This document shows, in pieces, positions 1 to 7,318 of a stretch of 8,094 nt of DNA. Within the stretch, counting starts at the first letter, position 1; the number at the start of each line of letters is the position of its first letter. Below the pieces are notes generated by a model that made no database searches, was not told where the DNA came from, and worked only from the letters and a program-made list of their open reading frames with translations. The stretch lies in assembly GCA_027053375.1 (NCBI GenBank), contig JALUJC010000272.1, positions 1 through 8,094 of the forward strand, in the 5' to 3' direction. The stretch is from Caldifarciminota bacterium (GTDB lineage Bacteria > Hydrothermota > Hydrothermia > S141-80). The position numbers and the translations under genes were made by a program.

Positions 1-600
1 ATGTTGTTGCTTTTCTGTTCGTGTACGCTCAAGTTCATCCCGTCGTTTCCGTATCCCCTGACGAACGCGCTCCAGTTCTTGAAGACTGGCCTCCCGTATG
101 GCACGGTATCGTTCCAGCCTGCGTTCCACGTCCAGCGCCCGATCATAGAGGGAGCGGTAATAGCGCAGAACCTGATCCGTGGATTTCCAGGCATAAAAGG
201 CATCAAAGAGGTTTTCTGCATCCAGGGCGATTTCAAGGGGATGGGGATCGGGCCAGCGATAGAGGAAAATCATGCCGGCCACCAGGCGATCCAGAGAGAT
301 CCCCAGGATGGAGTCCAGACGAAAAATCTCCTGCTGGAGGAAATCAATGCGACGCTGGAGAAGCGTGGCTTCCTGGTCCAGCACTTTCAACATTCGGGCC
401 AGGGTGAGCATCTGCTGGGTCAGGGCCACTTCCTGGGACGCCACATTGGCCCGCTCCTTCCGAAGTTTCTCAAGTCGGGCACGGGTGGCATGGAGTTCCT
501 TTTCCATTTGCTGGATTTTTTGCTGGGTTTCCTGAAGGCGGCGATCGTAGGGTGTTTGCGTCGGGATCAGAAGGATCCAGAGGAGGGGGAGCACGGTCAT
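1..600 (-). CDS. EnvC-like murein hydrolase activator, N-terminal part (cut by left edge)
   Basis: The frame is open from an ATG at 600-598 to the window edge, giving 200 codons with no stop. The N-terminus (MTVLPLLWILLIPTQT) looks like a short signal peptide, so the protein is probably exported to the periplasm. Residues about 18-95 and 150-200 are rich in E, K, R, Q and L in heptad-like patterns and should form coiled coils. Between them, about residues 105-150 (LYRWPDPHPLEIAL, then a DAFYAWKSTDQVLRYY stretch) resembles the family segment that normally reads LY.yG..P.LE.lLsa.sf.da. In the EnvC family a C-terminal LytM/M23 domain, often catalytically dead, binds and activates cell-wall amidases, while the coiled coil docks on FtsX. 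That domain would lie outside the window, so an active M23 peptidase is equally possible. The start overlaps the ftsX stop as ATGA, which supports a joint function. No strong Shine-Dalgarno is visible, so translation is probably coupled. Confidence 0.78.
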   Translation of the reverse strand, partial: MTVLPLLWILLIPTQTPYDRRLQETQQKIQQMEKELHATRARLEKLRKERANVASQEVALTQQMLTLARMLKVLDQEATLLQRRIDFLQQEIFRLDSILGISLDRLVAGMIFLYRWPDPHPLEIALDAENLFDAFYAWKSTDQVLRYYRSLYDRALDVERRLERYRAIREASLQELERVRQGIRKRRDELERTRTEKQQH

Positions 601-1475
601 CAGAGTTCCGGCAGTTCCTGTGCCAGGAGGTCGTCCATGGCACTTCGGGAAGCCAGCCAGCCCAGCACCACGCCGAAGAGCCAGAGGCCGGCAAGAAGTG
701 CGAAGAACCCGTTCCGGGTTGGGGACAGGCCGAGAATGTGCTGGAACCCCTGATGAAAGACCAGCAGAAGAATCAGGGATAGGCCGCTTCCCAGTCCTGC
801 GTAGACCACCCCGAGCAGCTCAAAGGGGGCCCGGACCATCCGTGGAGTTGCGCCCAGAAGTAGCATCAGATGAACCACCTCCTGCCGGGCCATCACCGTC
901 AGCCGGAGGGTCTGGAAAATCACAAGGCTCAGGGCAAGAAAGACCACCAGCAACAAAACACCGTCCACCAGGAGAAGCCCGGAGGATAAACGTTCCAGGC
1001 GCTCCAGCCATCGACCCCCTCCGTACACATCTTCCACGCCGGGTATCCGGGAGAGGAGTTCCCGGAGGTACGTGATGTTTCCGGCTTTTCTCCAGTGAGG
1101 TTTCGGGTAGATTCTGAAACGATCCGGGAAGGGAATTTCTTCGAAGAGGGAAAACAATTCCGAATACTGCGGATACCGGCGGAGAAACTCCACCTTCGCC
1201 CGTTTCCGATCAAAGTATTCCACCCGCTCCACACCCGTAATGCTCTGGAAAACGCGGGCAAGACGCTGGAGATCCTCTGCAGGGAGTCCCTCGGTGGCAT
1301 ACACATCCAGGGTAAAGGAAGCGCGGGCTTGCTGGAGGAAGGTGGTGAATGCAAGAGAAGTATACAGCAGAACCCCAAAAATCCCCAGGAGAAGGGCAGA
1401 AACCCCCATCGCCACCCAGCCCGTGTAGCGACGGGCGAGATAACCTCGCCAGGCTTCGCGAAGGGTCAATCTCAT
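600..1475 (-). CDS. ftsX: Cell division protein FtsX (permease-like)
   Basis: The protein has 291 residues, a normal length for FtsX, and the family's four-helix layout. TM1 is at about 20-45, an extracytoplasmic domain at about 46-163, and three further helices lie at about 165-190, 218-240 and 257-275. The segment after TM2, reading RQEVVHLMLLLGATPRMVRAPFELLG (about 197-222, hallmark LLGAT and PFE..G), matches the conserved FtsX signature. The extracytoplasmic domain carries IPFPDRFRIYPK (114-125), like the usual NPLP.sf.v motif. FtsX normally pairs with the ATPase FtsE and passes ATP-driven conformational change to a periplasmic hydrolase or activator at the septum. Here an EnvC-like gene follows with an ATGA overlap, but upstream there is carbamate kinase rather than ftsE. 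The start ATG (1475-1473) overlaps the carbamate kinase stop, also as ATGA. No good Shine-Dalgarno precedes it, which fits coupled translation. Confidence 0.92.
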   Translation of the reverse strand: MRLTLREAWRGYLARRYTGWVAMGVSALLLGIFGVLLYTSLAFTTFLQQARASFTLDVYATEGLPAEDLQRLARVFQSITGVERVEYFDRKRAKVEFLRRYPQYSELFSLFEEIPFPDRFRIYPKPHWRKAGNITYLRELLSRIPGVEDVYGGGRWLERLERLSSGLLLVDGVLLLVVFLALSLVIFQTLRLTVMARQEVVHLMLLLGATPRMVRAPFELLGVVYAGLGSGLSLILLLVFHQGFQHILGLSPTRNGFFALLAGLWLFGVVLGWLASRSAMDDLLAQELPEL

Positions 1476-2392
1476 GGTTCGATCCAGGTTCCCGCTTTTC
1501 CCTCCAGCGCAGAGGGAAGTGTCTCAAGCGAGGTGATCAGTGCACGACGTCCTCCACCCCGAAGAAACTGAATCACCGCTTCCACCTTGGGTCCCATACT
1601 TCCCGGCGGGAAATACCCTTCTTCAGCAAGGGTCGCCAGCTCCTCCACGTGTACATGGTGGAGGGGACGTGCAGTTTCTTTTCCATAGTCCAGGTACACC
1701 GCATCCACCTGGGTCAGAATCACAAGGTGTTCAGCGCCGAGCGCGAGGGCGAGAACAGCGGAAGCCCGGTCTTTGTCCACCACGGCAGGTACACCCTGGA
1801 ATCCATGCGGTGTACGGACCACCGGAATCCCTCCCCCCCCACCGGCCACCACCACGTGGCCATCGCGGAGATACGCACGGATCAGATCTGCTTCCACCAC
1901 CTCAAGCGGATGTGGAGAAGGGACCACCACCCGCCAGCCTCTTCCGGCATCTTCCCGAACGGTCCAGCCGTATTCTTTCTCCAGTTGCTCAGCTTCCCGA
2001 CGCGTCATGAACCCACCAATCGGTTTGGTAGGGTTCTGAAACGCCGGATCTTCGGGATCCACCACCACCTGGGTCACCAGGGCAAGCGCAGGGATACCAC
2101 GGTTTCGGAACGCTCTGGAAATTAAATAACCAATCCATCCCTGGGTTTCAGCGGTCAGCACGTCCAGGGGGGCGGGGGGGTACACCTCACGTGTGAGGGT
2201 ATGGCGGAAGAACGCTGCCCCCACCTGGGGTCCATTGCCATGGGTAAGCACCAGCTGAAGACGGTCCAGGAGAGGGAGCAATCCGTCCACCGTTTCCTGA
2301 ATCCGGCGAGCCTGGACCTCCACCGTCCAGGGATCTCCAGGGCGAAGCAGGGCGTTCCCTCCGAGGGCCACAACCCAGAGCGGTCGGTTCAT
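1472..2392 (-). CDS. arcC: Carbamate kinase
   Basis: The 306-residue protein belongs to the amino acid kinase fold. It makes ATP and carbamate from carbamoyl phosphate and ADP, or the reverse, in the cytosol. Family motifs appear in order: ALGGNALL (9-16), THGNGPQVG (50-58), QNPTKPIGGF (119-128), VVPSPHP (156-162), AGGGGGIPVV (183-192), VDKDRASA (205-212), LTQVDAVYLDYG (226-237) and FPPGSMGPKVEA (261-272). In the nucleotide-site glycine loop the usual Cys or Ser before GGGG is Gly. I chose the ATG at 2392-2390 over an in-frame GTG at 2413. The ATG has a GGAGG at 2404-2400 with a 7-base gap and overlaps the acpS stop as ATGA. The usual partners for arginine deiminase catabolism (arcA, arcB) are not in view, so the pathway role is open. 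Eight- and seven-base G runs lie in the coding strand, but the frame is intact. The gene symbol reflects the family only. Confidence 0.93.
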   Translation of the reverse strand: MNRPLWVVALGGNALLRPGDPWTVEVQARRIQETVDGLLPLLDRLQLVLTHGNGPQVGAAFFRHTLTREVYPPAPLDVLTAETQGWIGYLISRAFRNRGIPALALVTQVVVDPEDPAFQNPTKPIGGFMTRREAEQLEKEYGWTVREDAGRGWRVVVPSPHPLEVVEADLIRAYLRDGHVVVAGGGGGIPVVRTPHGFQGVPAVVDKDRASAVLALALGAEHLVILTQVDAVYLDYGKETARPLHHVHVEELATLAEEGYFPPGSMGPKVEAVIQFLRGGGRRALITSLETLPSALEGKAGTWIEP

Positions 2393-2763
2393 GAAGACAC
2401 CTCCAGCACACACACCGCGGATGCCAGGTCCCGGATATGGGTCAGGCTGATGTGAGAACGATATCCCTGTGCCCGTTGTGCAGCATGGCCTTTGAGTACC
2501 AGGTAGGGCATCCCACTCGGATGGTTCAGGATCACAATGTCGCGATGGCGGATTCCCTGCGTGAACCCTGTTCCCAGTGCTTTCACAAAAGCCTCCTTGG
2601 CGGCAAACCGCGCAGCGAGTTCCCGGAAGAAATCCTCCCCTTTGCGGGCGTATGCCACCTCTTCCGGCGCGTAAATCCGCTGCAAGAAACGTTCTCCAAA
2701 ACGGTCCACTGCACGCCGGATGCGAGAAACTTCAATCAGATCAACACCAATTCCTACAATCAT
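2389..2763 (-). CDS. acpS: Holo-[acyl-carrier-protein] synthase (4'-phosphopantetheinyl transferase)
   Basis: The 124-residue protein has the typical AcpS length. AcpS moves the 4'-phosphopantetheine arm of CoA to a serine of apo-ACP, which activates it for fatty acid synthesis. Motif 1, [12 protein letters not shown] (4-15), supplies the metal-binding Asp8. Motif 2, [16 protein letters not shown] (51-66), supplies Glu57 and Lys61. The C-terminal strand [19 protein letters not shown] (103-121) matches the family's HvSiSH..d.A.A segment, with Thr where Ser is common. I chose the ATG at 2763 because homologues begin M-I-x-G-x-G-x-D at this point and because the only good promoter puts its transcript start just before it. 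Upstream in-frame starts (for example 2793) lie inside the promoter. No Shine-Dalgarno with usable spacing is seen, and the predicted leader is only about 6-7 bases, so translation is nearly leaderless. It is the first gene of the leftward operon. Confidence 0.93.
   Translation of the reverse strand: MIVGIGVDLIEVSRIRRAVDRFGERFLQRIYAPEEVAYARKGEDFFRELAARFAAKEAFVKALGTGFTQGIRHRDIVILNHPSGMPYLVLKGHAAQRAQGYRSHISLTHIRDLASAVCVLEVSS
2398..2404 (-). promoter_or_regulatory. Shine-Dalgarno of the carbamate kinase gene
   Basis: Read on the minus strand this is GGAGGTG, 7 bases (counting from GGAGG) before the ATG at 2392. It lies inside the last codons of acpS. It decides the start in favour of this ATG over the upstream GTG at 2413, and it shows the gene is both coupled to acpS and able to bind ribosomes itself. 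Confidence 0.8.
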
Positions 2764-2776
2764 CCTGAGAACCTGG

Positions 2777-2805
2777 ATTATACAAGTCCTCATGGGGACC
2801 GTCAA
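2777..2805 (-). promoter_or_regulatory. Sigma70-type promoter of the acpS operon
   Basis: Read on the minus strand, a -35 box TTGACG (2805-2800) is followed by a 17-base spacer and a perfect -10 TATAAT (2782-2777). Only 13 bases separate the -10 from the acpS ATG, so transcription should begin about 6-7 bases before the start codon. Five of six -35 bases and all -10 bases match consensus, so a strong promoter is expected. Its -35 is 2 bases from the -35 of the opposite promoter. Confidence 0.75.
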
Positions 2806-2807
2806 AA

Positions 2808-2836
2808 TTGACAGTCTTTCCTGTGTCCCGCATACT
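2808..2836 (+). promoter_or_regulatory. Sigma70-type promoter of hppA
   Basis: A perfect -35 TTGACA (2808-2813), a 17-base spacer and a -10 CATACT (2831-2836, 4 of 6 matches) point toward hppA. Transcription should start near 2843, leaving a leader of about 45 bases with a strong Shine-Dalgarno. The leader is too short for a known riboswitch. Confidence 0.65.
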
Positions 2837-2870
2837 CGTAAGGATTCAACCCCACCCAAAACCGGAGCAG

Positions 2871-2878
2871 AAAGGAGG
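2871..2878 (+). promoter_or_regulatory. Shine-Dalgarno of hppA
   Basis: AAAGGAGG ends 9 bases before the ATG at 2888. It is near-perfect and fixes the hppA start, against an open frame that continues upstream through the promoter region. Confidence 0.9.
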
Positions 2879-2887
2879 AGCGACGCG

Positions 2888-4858
2888 ATGGCCGATCTCC
2901 TGTCGTTGTTGCCGTATATCTGGGTGCTGGGCGTGCTGGGACTGGCCTTTGCACTCGGGACCTACTTCTCGATCCTGAAGCGTCCAGCGGGAAATGAGGT
3001 CATGCAACGGTTTGCCACTGCCATCCATGACGGTGCCATGGTGTTTCTGCGGCGTGAATATTCCTATATCGCCGTTTTTGTGGTGGTGGTGGCGCTTATT
3101 CTGGCGAAATTCCTGGGACTGATGACGGCTTTTGCCTATGTGCTTGGTGCGACCTCATCCATGCTGGCGGGTTTCATCGGAATGAAGGCAGCCACGAGAT
3201 CTGCGGTGCGAACCACGGAAGCCGCCCGTGCTTCTGGTGCGCCGGAAGCTCTGGCAGTGGCATTTAAGGGCGGATCGGTCATGGGTGTGGCTGTGGCTTC
3301 CCTGGGTCTTCTGGGGCTTGGCATTGTCTATGCAATTGTACGGGACCCTGCCGTCCTTTCCGGGTTTGCCATGGGTGCATCCTCCGTGGCGCTCTTCGCG
3401 CGTGTCGGGGGCGGAATTTATACGAAAAGTGCCGATGTGGGTGCGGACCTGGTGGGGAAGGTGGAGGCCGGTATTCCTGAAGATGATCCACGGAACCCCG
3501 CGGTGGTGGCAGACAACGTGGGAGACAACGTGGGGGATACCGCCGGTATGGGTGCCGATCTCTTTGAATCCTACGTAGGAAGTGTGGTGGCCACCATTGC
3601 CATCGGGGCAACCCTTGTCCCGGGCACGGTGTATATGGGACTTCCACTGCTGCTGATTGGACTGGGGCTCCTGGCCTCTCTTGTGGGTATTCTCTCCATT
3701 GAGGCCTTTAAGCGTATGGATCCTGCGACCGCGCTGAGGAACGCCACCTATGTGGCCGGGGTGCTGTTCCTTGTGGGTGCATACTTTATGGTGAAAGGGT
3801 TGCTTGGGGAACTCTCCGTCTACTGGGCGCTGGTCGCCGGATTGCTGGCGGGTATTTTCATTGGACTGGAAAGTGAATGGTACACATCCGGTAAGCCCAT
3901 TCTGCGAATTGCGCATTCTGCACCCTTTGGGCCTGCCAATGTGATTATTGCGGGCATTGCCCTGGGGTACGAAAGCGTGATCCTTCCCCTTCTCACCATT
4001 GTGGTGGCCATCTACGTGGCTTTCAGCACGGCTGGACTGTACGGGATTGCCATTGCGGCTGTCGGGATGCTTTCCACGATCGGGATTGTGATGTCCACGG
4101 ATTCCTATGGCCCCATTTCTGATAATGCGGGGGGCATTGCGGAGATGTCGGGTCTGGGTCCCGATGTTCGGAAGATCACGGATAAGCTGGATGCCCTGGG
4201 CAATACCACCGCGGCGATCGGGAAGGGATTTGCCATTGGTTCGGCGGCACTGACCGCCTTGGCGCTGTTTTCCGCCTACCAGAAAGCCGCACAGTTGCCC
4301 TCCATTGACCTGACCAACGTGAAAACGGTGATGGGGCTGTTGATTGGTGGTGCGCTTCCTGCCCTGATCGCCGCGCTGACCCTTCAGGCTGTGGGACGCG
4401 CAGCCAACAAGATGGTGGAGGAGGTTCGCCGCCAGTTTCGGGAGATTAAAGGGTTGATGGAAGGGAAAGCAAATCCTGATTACAACACGTGCATTGACAT
4501 TGTGACGGTGTCTGCACTGAAGGAGATGATCATCCCCGGCGTGACGGCTGTGGTGTCCCCTCTGCTGGTGGGCTTTCTCCTGGGGCCGGAGGCTCTGGGA
4601 GGATTTCTTGCCGGTGCCACCATCATGGGCGTGGTGATCGGGCTCATGATGGCCAATGGGGGCGGTGCCTGGGACAACGCCAAAAAGTGGATTGAAGAGG
4701 GCAACCTGGGAGGCAAAGGCAGCGATGCCCATAAAGCCGCCGTTGTGGGGGATACCGTGGGTGATCCTTTTAAGGACACCACCGGTCCTTCCATGAACAT
4801 TCTGATCAAGCTGATGGCCATCGTCTCCCTGGTGTTTGCCCCGCTGTTTCTGCGTTGA
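2888..4858 (+). CDS. hppA: K+-dependent membrane-bound pyrophosphatase (ion-pumping)
   Basis: This 656-residue polytopic protein, probably with about 16 helices, hydrolyses cytosolic PPi and pumps H+ and/or Na+ across the membrane. The signature [11 protein letters not shown] is at 183-193, followed by EDDPRNPA (198-205) and DNVGDNVGD (209-217). Next come D224 and E227 in the MGADLFES segment, the family's ion-gate region. The second acidic cluster is [11 protein letters not shown] (403-413) and the third is [15 protein letters not shown] (621-635). The segment [10 protein letters not shown] (438-447) has Ala442 and Gly445 where K+-independent enzymes have Lys and Thr, so K+ dependence is predicted. 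Na+ versus H+ cannot be decided by eye. I chose the ATG at 2888 because of the AGGAGG at 2873-2878 and the family-like hydrophobic N-terminus. The gene has its own promoter and is followed at once by a terminator-like hairpin. Confidence 0.96.
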   Translation: MADLLSLLPYIWVLGVLGLAFALGTYFSILKRPAGNEVMQRFATAIHDGAMVFLRREYSYIAVFVVVVALILAKFLGLMTAFAYVLGATSSMLAGFIGMKAATRSAVRTTEAARASGAPEALAVAFKGGSVMGVAVASLGLLGLGIVYAIVRDPAVLSGFAMGASSVALFARVGGGIYTKSADVGADLVGKVEAGIPEDDPRNPAVVADNVGDNVGDTAGMGADLFESYVGSVVATIAIGATLVPGTVYMGLPLLLIGLGLLASLVGILSIEAFKRMDPATALRNATYVAGVLFLVGAYFMVKGLLGELSVYWALVAGLLAGIFIGLESEWYTSGKPILRIAHSAPFGPANVIIAGIALGYESVILPLLTIVVAIYVAFSTAGLYGIAIAAVGMLSTIGIVMSTDSYGPISDNAGGIAEMSGLGPDVRKITDKLDALGNTTAAIGKGFAIGSAALTALALFSAYQKAAQLPSIDLTNVKTVMGLLIGGALPALIAALTLQAVGRAANKMVEEVRRQFREIKGLMEGKANPDYNTCIDIVTVSALKEMIIPGVTAVVSPLLVGFLLGPEALGGFLAGATIMGVVIGLMMANGGGAWDNAKKWIEEGNLGGKGSDAHKAAVVGDTVGDPFKDTTGPSMNILIKLMAIVSLVFAPLFLR

Positions 4859-5196
4859 GCAATTACCCGAAAAGGATGCACAGAATATGGAGGGGGAGCC
4901 TGGGATGTGCCGGGCTCTCCCTCCTGGTTTCCTTTTTCCTCCCTCCCCGGGGATTTGAACTTTCCTATCCCCTCCACCTGATGCTGCGGCTGGTTCTGTT
5001 TGGCGGTTTGTTGCTTGCCTTTGCCGTTGCACGTCTGCATCCTCTTTTCCCCTGGGATCTGCGTCCACTGGTGCTTCTCCTGGTCTGGGGACTTCTGGTG
5101 GGGGGATGGCTTCTGTATTTTCACTGGACGGGTGATCCTGTGGATGTGGTTCTGGGATCGGCTTCGGCGTTGTTTGTGATGATCCGTTATGCGTGA
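4855..5196 (+). CDS. Small membrane protein, unknown (faint VanZ-like look)
   Basis: This protein of about 113 residues starts from a TTG that overlaps the hppA stop (TTGA). An in-frame ATG at 4876 gives 106 residues and is an equally likely start; neither has a properly spaced Shine-Dalgarno. It is almost entirely hydrophobic, with about four helices at residues 16-31, 40-60, 70-92 and 97-111. A basic N-terminus (KRMHRIWR) suggests that end faces the cytoplasm. The layout, with His41 early in helix 2 and a [14 protein letters not shown] segment in the last helix, faintly recalls VanZ-like proteins (D..Dv..N..Ga). The usual Glu and Gln of helix 3 are missing, so this is a weak inference. The end overlaps the PBP start by 8 bases, so expression is probably coupled to the PBP. 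The 5' part is also the site of a strong hairpin. I do not recognise a function. Confidence 0.62.
   Translation: MSNYPKRMHRIWRGSLGCAGLSLLVSFFLPPRGFELSYPLHLMLRLVLFGGLLLAFAVARLHPLFPWDLRPLVLLLVWGLLVGGWLLYFHWTGDPVDVVLGSASALFVMIRYA
4889..4935 (+). terminator. Terminator-like hairpin just after hppA
   Basis: Bases 4889-4903 pair with 4910-4924 in a 15-bp stem (two G-U pairs) closed by the 6-base loop GATGTG. TGGTTTCCTTTTT follows. It begins 30 bases after the hppA stop, where an intrinsic terminator would be expected. The T-tract is interrupted, and the stem lies inside the 5' end of the next small open frame. It may therefore act as a partial terminator or attenuator rather than a full stop. Confidence 0.5.
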
Positions 5197-7318
5197 GTGG
5201 ATTCACCGTGCCCTGCATCGGCCCTTTCTGACCCTCGCAGGGTTGACCCTGCTTGCGGGGGTGGTGGGGATTCTGGGGGGCCTGCTTCTCCTTTTTAATC
5301 TGAGTCGAACCCTGCCCCCCATGGAACTGATCGAATCCTACGAAATTCCCAGTCCCACCGTGGTGTATGACCGAAACCACGAGATCCTCCATGAGTTTTA
5401 CACGGAACGGCGTCGGATCGCAAGGCTTGATGAAATTCCTCCACGCGTGTGGCGTGCCTTTGTTGAGGTGGAAGATCGGTACTTTTTCCAGCACTGGGGG
5501 GTCCGTCCCCTTTCCATACTCCGTGCATTGCTGGTCAACCTGCGGGCAGGACGCACGGTCCAGGGTGGTTCCACCATCACCCAGCAACTGGCACGGAACC
5601 TGTTTCTGACACAGAAACGGACCCTTCGGCGGAAACTTGAAGAGGCGCTGCTGGCTGTGCGGCTGGAACGAACGTTTTCCAAGGAAGAAATCCTGGAGCG
5701 CTATCTGAATCTGATCTATTTCGGTCATGGTGTGTATGGAATCAAAGCGGCAGCGAAGTACTATTTCAATAAAGAACTGAATGAACTGACACCGCTGGAG
5801 ATCGCGGTCCTCGTGGGACTGCCCAAGTCTCCCGTGCTTTACTCCCCCATCCGGCATCCAGATCGTTCTCTTGCCCGGGCGCATGCCATCCTTCGGACCC
5901 TTCATGAACGGGGGCTTCTGGATGATTCCTCCTTCACACAGGCCATGCAGGAGTCTCTGGTGGTGCGTCCTCCAGAGGAACAAGATCAGGTGGCCTTCGG
6001 GAGGTATGCGCTGGAGATGATCCGGCAGTACGTGATTGATCGTTATGGGGAAAAGTTTCTTTATGAAGGGGGTGGAGCAATCTATACCACCCTGGATCGA
6101 ACGATGCAGTGGGTGGCGGATTCGGTGGTGGATACCCTGCTGACCCTTCTGGAGAAAAGGTATCGCCTGCATCCCACGCGGGAGGAGTGGTTGACAGACA
6201 GCACCCTGAAGGAAAAGTATCCACAACCTCCGTATTTGCAGGCTGCCCTGATCAGCCTGAACCCCCGGACCGGAGAGATCTATGCGGTGGTCGGGGGACG
6301 GAATTTTTCTGAGTCTCAGTTCAATCGCGTGATCCAGATGCGGCGGCAGCCAGGGTCTGCTTTCAAACCATTCGTTTTCCTGGCGGCGCTGGACAATGGG
6401 TATCAGCCCTCTGATTTCGTGGAAGACGAACCGCTGGGTATGCAACTGGGACCGAGGGAAAAACCCTGGGTACCGGAAAACTATGACGGAAAGTATCTTG
6501 GTCGAATCACCCTGCGGACTGCCCTGGCCCGTTCACGAAACCTGGCCACCATTCGTCTCGGGATGGTGGTGGGTCCCTCCGTGGTGGCACAGTATGCCAG
6601 GCTGCTGGGCATTGAAAGCACGATTCCCCCGTATCCTTCCTCTCTGATTGGCAGTGCCACGCTTTCTCTCTGGGAACTTGCCCGCGCCTATGCGGCCATT
6701 GCCAACTACGGACACCGGATCCGCCCCTTCTTTATCCAGCGGATTGTGGACCGTGGAGGAGAGGTCCTGGAAGAAAACTTCCCCATCCAGATTCAGGTGC
6801 TGGATTCATCCACCCTGTATCTTCTGATCTCCATGATGGAGAGCGTGATGAATGAGGGAACCGGTCGGAGCGCGCGCACCCGTTACCACTTTACGCTTCC
6901 TGCGGCCGGCAAGACCGGAACCACCAACGACAACAGAGATACCTGGTTTATGGGGTTCACACCGGGCCTTCTGACCGGTGTCTGGGTGGGGTATGACAGC
7001 CTCCGCCCCATCCGCCATGGTGCCACAGGTGCAGCCATGGCCCTGCCCATTTGGGCGACCTTTATGCGAGAGGTTACCGATACAACGGACACCACAGGAT
7101 TCCCTGTCCCTTCCGGGGTTACCACCCTGAGCATCTGTGCGGAAACGGGGTTGCTTCCCACACCGTACTGCCCTACACGGGAAGAAGTGTTCCGGGCAGG
7201 GATGGTCCCTACAGATACATGCCGGATTCACCGGGGACCCCTCTCCCCCACCTCTCCCTACCGGACCCTGGAGGAGGAAGAGCGACAGTTTTTGCGTGAG
7301 GAGGGTGTGGGATTCTGA
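5189..7318 (+). CDS. Class A penicillin-binding protein (PBP1A family: glycosyltransferase and transpeptidase)
   Basis: The 709-residue bifunctional enzyme polymerises lipid II into glycan strands and cross-links them on the outer face of the cytoplasmic membrane. One helix (about 13-38) anchors it. The GT51 domain shows [10 protein letters not shown] (95-104, catalytic Glu95), [15 protein letters not shown] (126-140), [14 protein letters not shown] (148-161) with [10 protein letters not shown] (165-174), and [15 protein letters not shown] (179-193). The transpeptidase domain has the acylated Ser390 in SAFK (390-393), SRN (449-451) and KTGTT (575-579), so all three active-site motifs are intact. 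The C-terminus carries cysteines 650, 661 and 678 in the usual arrangement of this family, and there is no long disordered tail. The ATG at 5189 overlaps the preceding gene by 8 bases and has no Shine-Dalgarno, which suggests coupling. The next gene overlaps its stop as TGATG. Family names such as mrcA or ponA would fit, but orthology cannot be settled here. Confidence 0.96.
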   Translation: MREWIHRALHRPFLTLAGLTLLAGVVGILGGLLLLFNLSRTLPPMELIESYEIPSPTVVYDRNHEILHEFYTERRRIARLDEIPPRVWRAFVEVEDRYFFQHWGVRPLSILRALLVNLRAGRTVQGGSTITQQLARNLFLTQKRTLRRKLEEALLAVRLERTFSKEEILERYLNLIYFGHGVYGIKAAAKYYFNKELNELTPLEIAVLVGLPKSPVLYSPIRHPDRSLARAHAILRTLHERGLLDDSSFTQAMQESLVVRPPEEQDQVAFGRYALEMIRQYVIDRYGEKFLYEGGGAIYTTLDRTMQWVADSVVDTLLTLLEKRYRLHPTREEWLTDSTLKEKYPQPPYLQAALISLNPRTGEIYAVVGGRNFSESQFNRVIQMRRQPGSAFKPFVFLAALDNGYQPSDFVEDEPLGMQLGPREKPWVPENYDGKYLGRITLRTALARSRNLATIRLGMVVGPSVVAQYARLLGIESTIPPYPSSLIGSATLSLWELARAYAAIANYGHRIRPFFIQRIVDRGGEVLEENFPIQIQVLDSSTLYLLISMMESVMNEGTGRSARTRYHFTLPAAGKTGTTNDNRDTWFMGFTPGLLTGVWVGYDSLRPIRHGATGAAMALPIWATFMREVTDTTDTTGFPVPSGVTTLSICAETGLLPTPYCPTREEVFRAGMVPTDTCRIHRGPLSPTSPYRTLEEEERQFLREEGVGF

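Noticed and set aside
1..753. Plus-strand open frame of 250 codons
   Set aside because: It is antisense to the EnvC-like gene and the end of ftsX. The product shows no motif, while the minus strand carries clear coiled-coil and FtsX sequence joined by an ATGA overlap.
1349..2125. Plus-strand open frame of 258 codons
   Set aside because: It is antisense to carbamate kinase, whose motifs are complete. The product is rich in His, Arg and Pro and resembles nothing.
2764..2859. Longer N-terminus for AcpS
   Set aside because: The upstream codons lie within the two promoters. AcpS proteins start at the MIVGIGVD stretch.
2720..2887. Longer N-terminus for hppA from an upstream ATG
   Set aside because: It would run through acpS on the other strand and through the hppA promoter itself. 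The ATG at 2888 has a near-perfect Shine-Dalgarno and a family-like start.
3508..3540. Short tandem repeat in hppA (GACAACGTGGG twice)
   Set aside because: It encodes the conserved DNVGDNVGD active-site motif of the family, so it is explained by the protein.
3155..6445. Minus-strand open frame of 1096 codons opposite hppA, the small membrane gene and the PBP
   Set aside because: It crosses three well-supported plus-strand genes. Its product is rich in His, Gln, Gly and Pro with no domain, and no promoter or Shine-Dalgarno precedes it. Long antisense frames arise from the biased codon use of GC-rich genes.
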